From NCBI RefSeq assembly GCF_001514235.1, contig NZ_KQ948925.1, positions 311,469-375,468 on the forward strand: DNA of 64,000 nt, read 5' to 3'. The notes beneath the pieces were generated by a model. It was not told where the DNA came from and made no database searches. It saw only the letters and a list, made by a program, of their open reading frames with translations. This stretch comes from Streptomyces caeruleatus (GTDB lineage Bacteria > Actinomycetota > Actinomycetes > Streptomycetales > Streptomycetaceae). Both the position numbers and the translations under genes were made by a program. Within the stretch, counting starts at the first letter, position 1; each line of letters starts with the position of its first letter. Shown one piece after another: positions 17,302 to 26,226 of the stretch.

Positions 17302-18306
17302 GTGACGCTCTTCGCACCGCGCCGCACCCCGGGCGCAGCCGTGCTCGCCCTCGCGCTCGCCACCAGCGGGCTCGCGGGTGCGGCGCCCGCTGCCTCAGCG
17401 GCCTCGACCGCCTCGACCGCCGAGCAGGTAACGCCGCTGCGGGTGCTGTCGTACAACGTGTTTCTGTTCAGCAGGTCGCTGTACCCGAACTGGGGCCAGG
17501 CCCACCGGGCCGCTGAGATCGCGAAGGCGTCGTTCTTCCGCGGGAACGACGTCGTGGTGGTGCAGGAGGCGTTCGACAACGCGTCGTCGGACGCGCTGAA
17601 GGCCTCGGTGGCGGGCGAGTACCTCTACCAGACGCCGGTGGTGGGGCGGAGCAGGAGCGGCTGGGACGCCACCGGCGGCGCGTACTCGGCGACGACGCCC
17701 GAGGACGGCGGGGTCGCGGTCCTCAGCAAGTGGCCGGTGCTGCGCAAGGAGCAGTGGGTCTACAAGGACGCGTGCGGGGCGGACTGGTGGTCCAACAAGG
17801 GCTTCGCGTACGTGGTGTTGGACGTGAACGGCACGAAGGTGCACGTCGTCGGCACGCACGCGCAGTCCACCGACCCGGGCTGTGACGCCGGTGAGGCGGC
17901 CGCGATGCGCAGCCGGCAGTTCAAGGCGATCGACGCGTTCCTGGACGCCAAGAACATCCCGGCGGGCGAACAGGTCCTGGTCGCCGGTGACATGAACGTC
18001 GACTCGCGTACGTCCGAGTACGCCTCGATGCTCGCCGACGGCGGGCTGGTGGGCGCCGACGCGCGCGCCGGGCACGCGTACTCGTTCGACACCCAGGACA
18101 ACTCCGTCGCCCGTGACCGCTACCCGGACGACCCGCGCGAGGACCTGGACTACGTCCTGCACCGCGCGGGTCACGTGCGTCCGGCGGTCTGGAAGAACGA
18201 GGTCGTCAAGGAGCAGAGCGCGCCCTGGACGGTGTCGAGCTGGGGGACGGACTACACGTACACGAACCTCTCCGACCACTATCCGGTGACCGGATACACG
18301 GGCTGA
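17302..18306 (+). CDS. sph: Secreted sphingomyelin phosphodiesterase (sphingomyelinase C)
   Basis: 334 residues from a GTG with GGGAG upstream. A signal peptide (about 1-33, ending in AAPAASA) is followed by a DNase I-like phosphodiesterase domain. Landmarks: LSYNVFLF, VVVQEAFDN (Mg-binding Glu), the DWW segment used for membrane contact, GTHAQSTD, VAGDMNVD and the final SDHYPVTGY with the catalytic His. These match bacterial neutral sphingomyelinases such as those of Bacillus and Streptomyces, which release phosphocholine from sphingomyelin outside the cell. Substrate choice in soil is uncertain, since sphingomyelin is a eukaryotic lipid. Confidence 0.88.
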   Translation: MTLFAPRRTPGAAVLALALATSGLAGAAPAASAASTASTAEQVTPLRVLSYNVFLFSRSLYPNWGQAHRAAEIAKASFFRGNDVVVVQEAFDNASSDALKASVAGEYLYQTPVVGRSRSGWDATGGAYSATTPEDGGVAVLSKWPVLRKEQWVYKDACGADWWSNKGFAYVVLDVNGTKVHVVGTHAQSTDPGCDAGEAAAMRSRQFKAIDAFLDAKNIPAGEQVLVAGDMNVDSRTSEYASMLADGGLVGADARAGHAYSFDTQDNSVARDRYPDDPREDLDYVLHRAGHVRPAVWKNEVVKEQSAPWTVSSWGTDYTYTNLSDHYPVTGYTG

Positions 18307-18334
18307 GCGAGACCGGCGAGGTGATCGGTTTGGC

Positions 18335-19240
18335 TCAACCGGCTTGCTGCCGCACCGAGTTGAGCCGAGCCAGCTCGTCGGCGGTCAGGCGGAGGGCGCC
18401 CGCGGCCACGTTCTCGGCCAGGTGGCCGGGGTTGCCGGTGCCGGGGATGGCGAGGACGTTCGGGCCCTGGTGCAGGGTCCAGGCGATGCGCACCTGGGCG
18501 GGGCTCGCGCCGTGCGCCCGGGCGACGGCGAGAACCTCGTCGTCGTGGGCGGTGGTCGCGCCCCGCTCCCCCGTGTCACCGGCCACGGCGTAGAACGGCA
18601 CGAAGGCGATGCCCTGTTCGCCGCACCGGCGCAGGAGTTCGTCGGCCTGGGGATCGGGCCGGTCGAGCGCGTACCGGTTCTGCACGCTCACCACGGGCGC
18701 GATGGCCTGCGCCTCGGCGAGGTGCCGTGGCTCCACGCTGGAGACGCCGAGGTGGCGGACGAGGCCCGCTTCACGCAGCTCGGCCAGCGCGCCGAAGTGC
18801 TCGGCGATGGAGTCCTGCCCCATGCGGCGCAGGTACACGAGGTCCAGGTGGTCGCGGCCGAGCTGGCGCAGGTTCTCCTCGACGTGGCCACGGAGTTGGT
18901 CAGGGCGGGCCGAGGTGCCCCAGTCGCCGTCGTACTCGCGGTGGGGGCCGACCTTGGTGGCGATGACCAGGTCGTCGCCGTACGGCGCCAGCGCGGTGTT
19001 GATGAGTTCGTTGGCGGAACGCAGGGCGGAGAAGTAGAAGGCGGCCGTGTCGATGTGGTCGACGCCCAGGTCGACCGCCTCGCGCAGGACGGCGATCGAA
19101 CGGTCCCGGTCGCTCGGCGTCCCGTGGTGGAAGGCGGCGCTGCCCGTGAGCCGCATCGCGCCGAAGCCGACGCGGCTCACGGACAGGTCGCCGAGAGTGA
19201 AGGTGCCCGAGGCCTTCGCGGTGATCGTTTCGGAGGTCAT
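18335..19240 (-). CDS. Aldo/keto reductase family oxidoreductase
   Basis: 301 residues, a TIM-barrel NADPH-dependent oxidoreductase of the group often annotated as YajO- or IolS-like. Landmarks: VDHIDTAAFYFSALRSANELI (catalytic Asp and Tyr), IATKVGPH (Lys), LDLVYLRRM where many family members have a His, and VLAIPGTGNPGHLAENV. The Arg in place of His in that block may alter the proton relay. The start at ATG 19240 is preferred over an upstream one because the family begins there. The neighbours are unrelated. Confidence 0.82.
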   Translation of the reverse strand: MTSETITAKASGTFTLGDLSVSRVGFGAMRLTGSAAFHHGTPSDRDRSIAVLREAVDLGVDHIDTAAFYFSALRSANELINTALAPYGDDLVIATKVGPHREYDGDWGTSARPDQLRGHVEENLRQLGRDHLDLVYLRRMGQDSIAEHFGALAELREAGLVRHLGVSSVEPRHLAEAQAIAPVVSVQNRYALDRPDPQADELLRRCGEQGIAFVPFYAVAGDTGERGATTAHDDEVLAVARAHGASPAQVRIAWTLHQGPNVLAIPGTGNPGHLAENVAAGALRLTADELARLNSVRQQAG

Positions 19241-19279
19241 CGGCGGAGTCTCGCACACCTCCCGGACACCCGGGTGGCG

Positions 19280-19990
19280 TCAGCAGTAGAGGTTGCCGCC
19301 CGGGGAGACGCCGAGGACCTGTGTGAAGCGCTGGTAGGCGCTGACGCGGCTCTGCACCTGGGCCGGGTTCTTTCCGTCGCATTCCAGGGAGCCGTTGATG
19401 GAGCGGATCGTCTGGCCGAAGCCGGCCTGGTTGACCATGGCGTTGTGGGGGGTCATGGTGCCGGGGCCGCTCTGGGTGTTCCAGTACCACAGGCCGGTCT
19501 TCCAGGCGACGGCCGACTCGTTCTGCACCCGCCAGGGGTTGCCCAGCAGGTCGATGCCGAGGGCGTCACCGGCCGCCTTGTAGTTGAAGTTCCAGCTGAG
19601 CTGGATGGGGCCGCGTCCGTAGTAGGCGTCCTGGCCGGCGGGGCAGCCGTAGGGCTGGCTGCGGTCGCAGTAGTGGGGGTAGTTGGCGGTGTTCTGCTCG
19701 ACGACGTGGACCAGGCCGCCGGTCTCGTGGTTGACGTTGGCGAGGAAGGCGGCCGCCTCCTGCTTCTTCACCGTGTCGCTGCCGGTGTTGGCGAAGCCGG
19801 GGTAGGCGCTGAGGGCGGCGGTGAGGCCGCTGTACGTGTAGAAGGGATTCCGGTTCGGGAACATCTGGTTGAACTGCGACTCGCTGACGACGAACCCGGC
19901 GGCGGACGCGGTGGGGGCCGGCTGGAGGAGCAGGGCGGCGCTGCCCAGGGCGAGGGAGGACAGCAGAGCGGCTATGCGGCGCCTCGACAC
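19280..19990 (-). CDS. Secreted family 19 chitinase (catalytic domain only)
   Basis: 236 residues from GTG 19990, which has a perfect AAAGGAG upstream. A signal peptide (1-31, ending TASAAG) is followed directly by a GH19 catalytic domain with no carbohydrate-binding module, as in ChiG-type enzymes. The two catalytic acids are Glu89 (NHETGG) and Glu98 (VVEQN), nine residues apart as usual; the substrate cleft is marked by YYGRGPIQLSWN. It cleaves chitin outside the cell. Upstream repeats at 20130-20158 place it in the chitin regulon. Confidence 0.92.
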   Translation of the reverse strand: MSRRRIAALLSSLALGSAALLLQPAPTASAAGFVVSESQFNQMFPNRNPFYTYSGLTAALSAYPGFANTGSDTVKKQEAAAFLANVNHETGGLVHVVEQNTANYPHYCDRSQPYGCPAGQDAYYGRGPIQLSWNFNYKAAGDALGIDLLGNPWRVQNESAVAWKTGLWYWNTQSGPGTMTPHNAMVNQAGFGQTIRSINGSLECDGKNPAQVQSRVSAYQRFTQVLGVSPGGNLYC

Positions 19991-20129
19991 AGGATCAACT
20001 CCTTTGCGGAGCACGGCCGCACCCGGCCAAGGGCAGGGCGAAGCAGAGCCTTGTGCGCACGCGCCGACGGGGTCGGCCACGGCGTGGGGGCGGCCGTGGT
20101 GGGGGGTATGGAGACACACTCAACCGCTT

Positions 20130-20158
20130 TGGTCTGTACCAGTCAATGGTGCAGACCA
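20130..20158 (-). promoter_or_regulatory. Chitinase promoter repeats (DasR/ChiR-type operators)
   Basis: TGGTCTGTACCA (20130-20141) and TGGTGCAGACCA (20147-20158) are two 12-bp quasi-palindromic copies five bases apart, 140 bases upstream of the GH19 start. They match the known TGGTC(TA)GACC(A/T) repeats of Streptomyces chitinase promoters bound by DasR or the ChiS/ChiR system. A TTGACT -35-like element on the minus strand lies between them. Confidence 0.8.
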
Positions 20159-20208
20159 ACCAAACTCCAAGTTGACTTCGGTGTGTTGGGAGCGGAGGGG
20201 GCTTCGGT

Positions 20209-22983
20209 TCACCGCGCCGCCCGGCCCGCGTACGCGCGGACATCGGCGTCGGCGTCGTCGACCGCGCTCGCCAGCGCCGTGCGGGCGTCGTCGTGCTCGG
20301 CATGGCGCAACAGACCGAGTACGGCGGCCTTGCGCACATCGGCGTTGGTGTCCTTCAGCAACTCGGCGAGAGCGGGGACGCCGGGGTCAGGCGCGGCGCC
20401 GCCGAGGGCGGTCGCGGCCCCCGTGCGGACCTGCCAGGCCGGGTCGGTGAGTGCCGCCGTGACGGTGGCGAGGAGTTGGCCGGGGACGCCGAGGACACCC
20501 AGGGCCTCCAGGCCGGCGGCGCGTACCAGGACGTCGACATCCAGGATCAGGCCGGTCAGGGCGACCGCCGCGCCCTCGCCCTGTGCCAGGGACCGCTCCA
20601 GGTCGATGTGCGGGGCCAGGGCCGCGAACCCGCGCGCCACGGCCACCCGTACCTCACGCGCGGTGTCCGCGGCCGCGGCCGACAGGGCGGCGACCGCGTC
20701 CACCGAGACCAGGGCGCGTACGGCGGCCAGGCGCACGTCGACGTCCGGGGCGGCCAGATGTCCGGCGAACAGGGCGGCGTCGCCGAGGCGCAGGGCACGC
20801 AGCAGGTCCAGGGCGGTGCTGCGAGCCGTCGGATCCGCGACCGTCAGGGCGGCCACCAGCGTGTCCCGCAACTCCGGTTCCGCCGGGAGGACTTCGGCCA
20901 GCTCACGCAGCGAGGAGGCGGCGGCGGCCCGTACGTGTCCGTCGCCGTCGGCCAGGGCGGTGGCGAGGGCCGGGCCCGCTCCGGGCGGGGCCGTCTCGGT
21001 CAGCACCCTGACGGCTTCCAGGCGTACGACGGCGTCCGGGTCCTTCAAGTAGGGCTCCAGCGCCCGGAGTTCGGGCTCCTCCTCGGTGAGAGCGACGAGT
21101 TCGAGGAGCCGTTCCCGGCTGGATTCCGAGGCACCGTACGTCGCGCCGACGGTCGGGGCGGCGCCGCCCTGCTCCGCTCCGGCCGCCGCCGGCGGTGCCT
21201 CCCGGCGCCCCGCCGTGGCCGTCGGCAGCGGATCCACCTCGCCGAGGTGGCGCGAGGGGCCGCCGACGGGGGTGAACTCCGTCACGGGCACCAGGTAGGG
21301 GGCGACGGGACGTGCCGTGAACTCCATGGCGCCGGTCGGACTCTTGCGCAGGTCCAGGTGGTGCAGCCAGTCCGAGTCGTCCCGCTGGGGGTGGTCCAGA
21401 CGCTCGTGGTAGAGGCCCCAGCGGGACTCGGTGCGGGCGAGGGAGGAACGGGCCGCCATCTCCGCGCAGTCACGGATGAACGAGACCTCGGCGCAGCGCA
21501 TCAGCTCGTGCGGCGTCCGCGCCCCCATCTCGGCGATCTCGTCCCGCATCCGCTCGAAGTGCTCCAGCGCCAGGGACAGCCGGGCGCCGCTCTTGGGCGG
21601 GGCGACATAGTCGTTGACGAAGCGGCGCAGCTTGTACTCCACCTGCGGCTGCGCGGGGCCGTCGGGGTTGCGCAGCGGGCGGTAGATCAACTCGTGGGCC
21701 TCGGCGAGCTGTTCGCGCGGCAGCTCGCCCTGGTACGCCGTGTACTGGGCGGCGTCCTCGCCCGCCAGGTCGCCGTAGACGAACGCCCCGATCATGTAGT
21801 TGTGCGGGACGCAGGCCAGGTCGCCGGCCGCGTACAGCCGGGGCACGGTGGTGCGGGCGTGGTCGTCGACCCGTACCCCCGAGGCGGAGTGACCGCCGCA
21901 CAGGCCGATCTCGGAGATGTGCATCTCCACGTCGTGGGTGCGGTAGTCGTGGCCGCGTCCGGAGTGGAAGGTGCCGCGGGTGGGACGCTCGGTGGAGTGC
22001 AGGATGGACTCCAGGGCCGAGATCGACTCCTCGGGCAGATGGCTGAGCTTGAGGTAGACCGGGCCCCGGTCGGAGGCGACCTCGGCGGCGAACTCCGCCA
22101 TCATCTGCCCGGACCAGTAGTCGGAGTCGACGAAGCGCTGCCCGTGCCGGTTGACCTGGTAGCCGCCGAACGGGTTGGCGACGTACGCGCAGGCCGGGCC
22201 GTTGTAGTCCTTGATGAGCGGGTTGATCTGGAAGCACTCGATGCCGGTGAGCTCGGCGCCCGCGTGGTACGCCATCGCGTAGCCGTCGCCCGCGTTGGTC
22301 GGGTTCTCGTACGTGCCGTACAGATAGCCGCTCGCTGGCAGCCCCAGCCGTCCGCAGGCACCCGTCGCGAGGATCACGGCCCCCGCGCGCACGGTCACGA
22401 ATTCCCCGGTACGCGTGTTGAAGGCGGCGGCGCCGACCGCCTGGCCGTCGGCGGTCAGCACCCGCACCGGCATCAGCCGGTTCTCGATCCGGATCCGCTC
22501 GCGGTTCTCCCGCCTGCGCAACTGCCGGTAGAGGACCTTCTTGACGTCCTTGCCCTCCGGCATCGGCAGCACGTACGAGCCCGAACGGTGCACCTGGCGC
22601 ACCGCGTACTCACCGTGCTCGTCCTTCTCGAACTTCACGCCGTACGACTCCAGGCGCCGCACCATCTCGAAGCCCCGGGTGGCGGTCTGACGGACCGTCG
22701 ACTGGTCGACGATGCCGTCGTTGGCGCGGGTGATCTCGGCGACGTAGTCGTCCGGTTCGGCCCGGCCGGGGATGACGGCGTTGTTGACGCCGTCCATGCC
22801 CATGGCGAGTGCTCCGGAGTGCCGTACGTGTGCCTTCTCCAGCAGCAGCACCGACGCGCCGCGTCCGGCGGCGGTCAGCGCGGCCATGGTGCCCGCGGTA
22901 CCGCCCCCGATCACGAGGACGTCGCAGGTCAGCTCCTCGGCAGAGTCGAGGGCGGGGATCTGAGTCAGGGTCGCGGGAGTCAT
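20209..22983 (-). CDS. AprA-like FAD flavoprotein fused to HEAT-like repeats
   Basis: 924 residues, far longer than the roughly 600-residue flavoprotein alone. Residues 1-570 are a fumarate reductase/AprA-type FAD enzyme: Rossmann motif DVLVIGGGTAGTMAA (21-35), second dinucleotide block VILATGACG (203-211), and FAD-closing VPRLYAAGDLACVPHNY (380-396). The end of this part (ESRWGLYHERLDHPQRDDSDWLHH) is the AprA rather than SdhA signature. After a linker (about 572-620), residues 625-924 form eight or nine HEAT-like repeats of the kind DPDAVVRLEAVRVL. It is the last gene of an operon with an AprB-like ferredoxin and a TauABC-type importer, after a 231-base gap with a large hairpin. The reaction is unknown; reduction or oxidation of a sulfur compound is the best guess. 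Confidence 0.85.
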   Translation of the reverse strand: MTPATLTQIPALDSAEELTCDVLVIGGGTAGTMAALTAAGRGASVLLLEKAHVRHSGALAMGMDGVNNAVIPGRAEPDDYVAEITRANDGIVDQSTVRQTATRGFEMVRRLESYGVKFEKDEHGEYAVRQVHRSGSYVLPMPEGKDVKKVLYRQLRRRENRERIRIENRLMPVRVLTADGQAVGAAAFNTRTGEFVTVRAGAVILATGACGRLGLPASGYLYGTYENPTNAGDGYAMAYHAGAELTGIECFQINPLIKDYNGPACAYVANPFGGYQVNRHGQRFVDSDYWSGQMMAEFAAEVASDRGPVYLKLSHLPEESISALESILHSTERPTRGTFHSGRGHDYRTHDVEMHISEIGLCGGHSASGVRVDDHARTTVPRLYAAGDLACVPHNYMIGAFVYGDLAGEDAAQYTAYQGELPREQLAEAHELIYRPLRNPDGPAQPQVEYKLRRFVNDYVAPPKSGARLSLALEHFERMRDEIAEMGARTPHELMRCAEVSFIRDCAEMAARSSLARTESRWGLYHERLDHPQRDDSDWLHHLDLRKSPTGAMEFTARPVAPYLVPVTEFTPVGGPSRHLGEVDPLPTATAGRREAPPAAAGAEQGGAAPTVGATYGASESSRERLLELVALTEEEPELRALEPYLKDPDAVVRLEAVRVLTETAPPGAGPALATALADGDGHVRAAAASSLRELAEVLPAEPELRDTLVAALTVADPTARSTALDLLRALRLGDAALFAGHLAAPDVDVRLAAVRALVSVDAVAALSAAAADTAREVRVAVARGFAALAPHIDLERSLAQGEGAAVALTGLILDVDVLVRAAGLEALGVLGVPGQLLATVTAALTDPAWQVRTGAATALGGAAPDPGVPALAELLKDTNADVRKAAVLGLLRHAEHDDARTALASAVDDADADVRAYAGRAAR

Positions 22984-23049
22984 GGTGGGTGGCCTTTCGG
23001 AGCTTGCGGGGGGGCGCGGGGCTGGGGCGTGGCGAAGAGGTGCGGGCCG

Positions 23050-23129
23050 AGTGTGGCTGGTCGCGCAGTTCCCCGCGCCCCTGGGTTGGCGGCCGCGAGG
23101 CCAACTCAGGGGCGCGGGGAACTGCGCGA
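23050..23129. repeat. Large hairpin: Streptomyces dispersed palindromic repeat
   Basis: The 23-base stretch 23061-23083 is exactly complementary to 23107-23129, and the loop adds a further GTTGGC/GCCAAC pairing. The left arm with its flank (reverse complement of 23050-23083) contains CAGGGGCGCGGGG and CGCGACCAGCCACA, words shared with 55417-55472. It sits between the ABC ATPase and the flavoprotein gene, where it could attenuate transcription or stabilise a 3' end. Confidence 0.85.
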
Positions 23130-23214
23130 ACGGCCCCCACCGCCCCGCAGTCGCCGACAGATCCGAGCGCCCGAGCTCATGAGCGGTGACCAATCAGACG
23201 GGACTGACATGTCG

Positions 23215-24009
23215 TCAGAGCACCTTGGTACCGAGAGAATCCAGAACCTGACGGCGCAGGGCCGTCGTCGCGGGGTCGTCGTGGGCGGCGCGGTCGCGGG
23301 GCCGTGGCACCTGCCGGATCCCGGTGAGCCCGCCGTCGGCAAGCAGCGCGACCCGGTCGCCGAGGAACAGGGCCTCGTCCACGTCGTGGGTGACGAAGAG
23401 GACGGTGGCGCCCGTGCCCCGCAACACTTCCACGAGCAACTGCTGCATGCCGGCCCGGGTCTGGGCGTCCAGGGCGCCGAACGGTTCGTCCATGAGGACG
23501 GCGCGCGGCTGTCCGGCGAGGGCGCGGGCGAGCTGGACCCGTTGCCGTTGTCCTCCGGAGAGCCGGTGCGGCAACTGGCGCTCCAGGCCGGCCAGGCCGA
23601 CCCGGTCCAGCCACTCCTTTGCCCGGGCCCTGCGTTCGGCGCGGCCCAGTCCTCTGATGGCCAGCGGCAGTTCGACGTTCGCGCGTGCCGTGCGCCAGGG
23701 CAGCAGCGCGTCCTCCTGGAAGACGAGGGCACGGTCCGCGCCGGGGCCCGTGACGGGCCGTCCGTCCTGGGTGACCTGCCCGGCGAGCGCGGGCAGCAGA
23801 CCGGCCAGCGTCCGCAGCAGGGTGGACTTGCCGCACCCGGACGGGCCGACGACGGTGAGGATCTCGCCGGGGGCCGCTTCCAGGTCCACCCCGTGCAGCA
23901 CGGCGGCACCCGGCCGTCCGAGTTCCGCGTCGGTGAGCCCGATCCGGGCGCCGGCGGCGGGGGCGTCGGCCCGGGAGCCGGTCGAAGCGACACGTGTGTG
24001 CGTGCTCAT
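23215..24009 (-). CDS. ABC transporter ATPase (TauB/SsuB type)
   Basis: 264 residues. Walker A VVGPSGCGKST, Q-loop VFQEDALLPWR, signature LSGGQRQRVQLARAL, Walker B AVLMDEPFGALD and switch VTHDVDEALFL are all intact. The Q-loop wording and length fit importers of nitrate, sulfonate or taurine. The ATG at 24009 overlaps the permease stop by four bases (ATGA), so translation is coupled. It powers uptake together with the next two genes. Confidence 0.9.
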   Translation of the reverse strand: MSTHTRVASTGSRADAPAAGARIGLTDAELGRPGAAVLHGVDLEAAPGEILTVVGPSGCGKSTLLRTLAGLLPALAGQVTQDGRPVTGPGADRALVFQEDALLPWRTARANVELPLAIRGLGRAERRARAKEWLDRVGLAGLERQLPHRLSGGQRQRVQLARALAGQPRAVLMDEPFGALDAQTRAGMQQLLVEVLRGTGATVLFVTHDVDEALFLGDRVALLADGGLTGIRQVPRPRDRAAHDDPATTALRRQVLDSLGTKVL

Positions 24010-24854
24010 GATGTGGCACTCCCCTCGCGCCGCAGCAGCCAGTGCGTCAGCCGGCGTCCGAGAACCTCCACCAGGGTGGAGGTCAGCCAGCCCAGCAGGC
24101 CGATGCTGACGATGCCGGTGAAGACACCCGGGTAGTCGATGACGGTGTAGTCCTGCCAGGTGCGGTAGCCGATGCCGTACTCGCCGGAGATCATCTCCGC
24201 GGAGATCACACAGATCCACGAGACGCCGATCCCGACCGACAGCCCGCCGAAGATCCCCGGCAGGGCGCCCGGCAGCACCACGGAGGCGAGCACCCGCCAC
24301 CGTCCGCCGCCCATGGTGAGCACCGCTTCCTCCCACACCGGGGCCAGTGCGCGCACCGCGTGCCGGGTGGCGACCAGCACCGGGAAGAACGCGGCGGTGA
24401 AGGTGATGAACACGATGCCCTGCTCGTTGCTGGGGAAGAGCAGGATCGCCACGGGGACGAGTGCGATGGCGGGGACGGGCCGCAGCACCTCCAGGACCGG
24501 GCCGATCAGGTCCGCGGTCCAGCGGGAGCGGCCCACGGCGACGCCCGCGGCGACGCCGAGCACCGCCGCGAGCAGGAAGCCGGTCACGATCCTGCGCAGA
24601 CTGTCGCTCACGTCCTGCCAGTACGCGCCGTCGCCGAGCCGCTGCCCGAACTCCCGGGCCACGTCGGTGACGGACGGGAACTGGTCGAAACGCAGCCACA
24701 GTTGGACGTCGAGCGTGGTCAGCAGCTGCCACAGCGCGAGCGCGGCCAGCAGTGACAGGAGGCGTACCACCGGCCGGAACCCGGCGGTGCGCCGGCCCGC
24801 GGCGGGTGGCGGCCCCGCGGACGCCTTCTTCGGCGGGGCGGTCACCGCGGTCAT
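24006..24854 (-). CDS. ABC transporter permease (TauC/SsuC type)
   Basis: 282 residues with six predicted membrane helices, starting around residue 28. The cytoplasmic EAA-like loop (GGGRWRVLASVVLPGALPGIFGGL) that contacts the ATPase is near residues 185-208. It overlaps the binding-protein gene by four bases upstream and the ATPase gene by four downstream, so all three should be made in step. The family imports small oxyanions or sulfonates; the exact substrate is not visible. Confidence 0.9.
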   Translation of the reverse strand: MTAVTAPPKKASAGPPPAAGRRTAGFRPVVRLLSLLAALALWQLLTTLDVQLWLRFDQFPSVTDVAREFGQRLGDGAYWQDVSDSLRRIVTGFLLAAVLGVAAGVAVGRSRWTADLIGPVLEVLRPVPAIALVPVAILLFPSNEQGIVFITFTAAFFPVLVATRHAVRALAPVWEEAVLTMGGGRWRVLASVVLPGALPGIFGGLSVGIGVSWICVISAEMISGEYGIGYRTWQDYTVIDYPGVFTGIVSIGLLGWLTSTLVEVLGRRLTHWLLRREGSATS

Positions 24855-26212
24855 GACGCCTGCTCCAGCGCGGTGGCGTAGGAGACGGTGCGGGCGCCGG
24901 GGTGCGCCTGGGTGTACGCGCGGGCGCCGGAGGGCGTGACGAAGGGCCGCAGTTCCTTGCCGTCCTGGACCCAGACGGCCCGGTCCGCGTACCAGCGGGT
25001 GCCGTTGCCGGCGTCCGGCACATAGGCGGCGCGTACGTCGCCCTTGTGTCCGGCGACGAACTTCAGCAGGGCGGTGGGCGAGTCGAAGGGACGGGTGCGC
25101 TCCTCGCCCTTGAGCCACACCTCGGCGCGCGAGGGCTCGGGGGTGGCGGCGAGCCGCTCGGCGTACTCCTTGCCGTACACCCTCTTGATGGGGCCGTCGT
25201 CGACGAAGGAGTCGACGTCCACGTCGCCGACGAGCTTCGCGGAGCGCAGCACCGGTACGTCCTTCTTCAGCGCGGCGACGAGCTGCGGCTTGAGAGCCGG
25301 GTCGAAGGTGGCGATGCCGCCGCTGCCGTTGTAGAGGTAGACGGCCTCCGGGGGCAGGTCGGTGGCCTCGGCGACCTTCTCGGCGGCCTGCACGGGGTGG
25401 TCGTTCAGATAGCGCGTCGCCTCGATCTGCGCGGTGAGGAAGGCGTCGAGGACCTTCGGCCGCTGCTCGGCGAAGTCCTCGCGGACCGTCACCCCGTGGA
25501 AGGTGGGCAGGTTGAGTTCCGCCCCGTCGTACAGGGCCTTCGCCTTGCCCTGGAAGGCGAGCAGTCCGGGCCAGGCCACGAACTGCGACAGGGCGTCGAC
25601 GCTGCCCGCCTGGAGCGCCGAAGCGCCCACCGCCGGCTGCTGGTTGAGTTTGCGGATGTCCTTCTCCGGGTCGAGCCCGGCCTGCTGCAACGCCCGTACG
25701 AGGGTTCCGTCGGCGGCCGAACCGACGCTGGTGGAGACGTTCTTGCCCTTCAGGTCCCGCAGCGAGGCCAGCTTCGACTGCGGGGCGGTCACCACGGTGT
25801 TGAGGGCGCCGCGCAGGTTGTAGCCGGTGACCGACACGAGCCGGGTGGGGCGGTTCAGCTGCTTGCCGCGGGCGGCGTTGATGAGCAGCGGGAAGTCGCC
25901 CATCGACCCGATGTCGATCTTCCCCGCGGTCATCTGCGCGGTGATGGGCGCGCCCGTGGCGTAGTCCTGCCACTCGACCTTGTAGGAGATGCCGTCCCGT
26001 TTGCCCTGCGCGGCGAGTTCGCGCTCGAAGTAGCCGAGGGAGCGCAGCAGGGTGCCCGCGGTGACGGTGTTGATGGTCTTGGACTGGTAGCCGACGGTCA
26101 CGGTGACGTGGGTGGCGTCGCCGGCCGACGCGTCGCCGCCGCAGCCGGTGACGAGGGTGCCGAGGAGGGCGGCCGCGAGCAGGGCTGCGGTCGTCGTGCC
26201 TTTGCGTTTCAT
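24851..26212 (-). CDS. Lipoprotein substrate-binding protein with a NosL-like C-terminal region
   Basis: 453 residues, about 100 more than usual for the family. A lipobox LVTGC (Cys24) follows a signal sequence. The SsuA/TauA/NrtA-like binding domain spans about 35-350 (VTVGYQSKTINTVTAGTLLRSLGYFE, KIDIGSMGDFPLLI). The extra tail (about 350-453) contains FDSPTALLKFVAGHK, YVPDAGNG, WYADRAVWVQ and SGARAYTQAHPG, in the same order as NosL-family copper accessory domains, though without an obvious Cys-Met metal motif. I infer a fusion. It sits 14 bases after the ferredoxin gene and delivers the ligand to the permease. Confidence 0.85.
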   Translation of the reverse strand: MKRKGTTTAALLAAALLGTLVTGCGGDASAGDATHVTVTVGYQSKTINTVTAGTLLRSLGYFERELAAQGKRDGISYKVEWQDYATGAPITAQMTAGKIDIGSMGDFPLLINAARGKQLNRPTRLVSVTGYNLRGALNTVVTAPQSKLASLRDLKGKNVSTSVGSAADGTLVRALQQAGLDPEKDIRKLNQQPAVGASALQAGSVDALSQFVAWPGLLAFQGKAKALYDGAELNLPTFHGVTVREDFAEQRPKVLDAFLTAQIEATRYLNDHPVQAAEKVAEATDLPPEAVYLYNGSGGIATFDPALKPQLVAALKKDVPVLRSAKLVGDVDVDSFVDDGPIKRVYGKEYAERLAATPEPSRAEVWLKGEERTRPFDSPTALLKFVAGHKGDVRAAYVPDAGNGTRWYADRAVWVQDGKELRPFVTPSGARAYTQAHPGARTVSYATALEQAS

Positions 26213-26226
26213 CGGGAGTGGGCCTT

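Noticed and set aside
20293..24135. 1280-codon plus-strand frame
   Set aside because: Antisense shadow of the flavoprotein and ABC genes, as happens in very GC-rich DNA.
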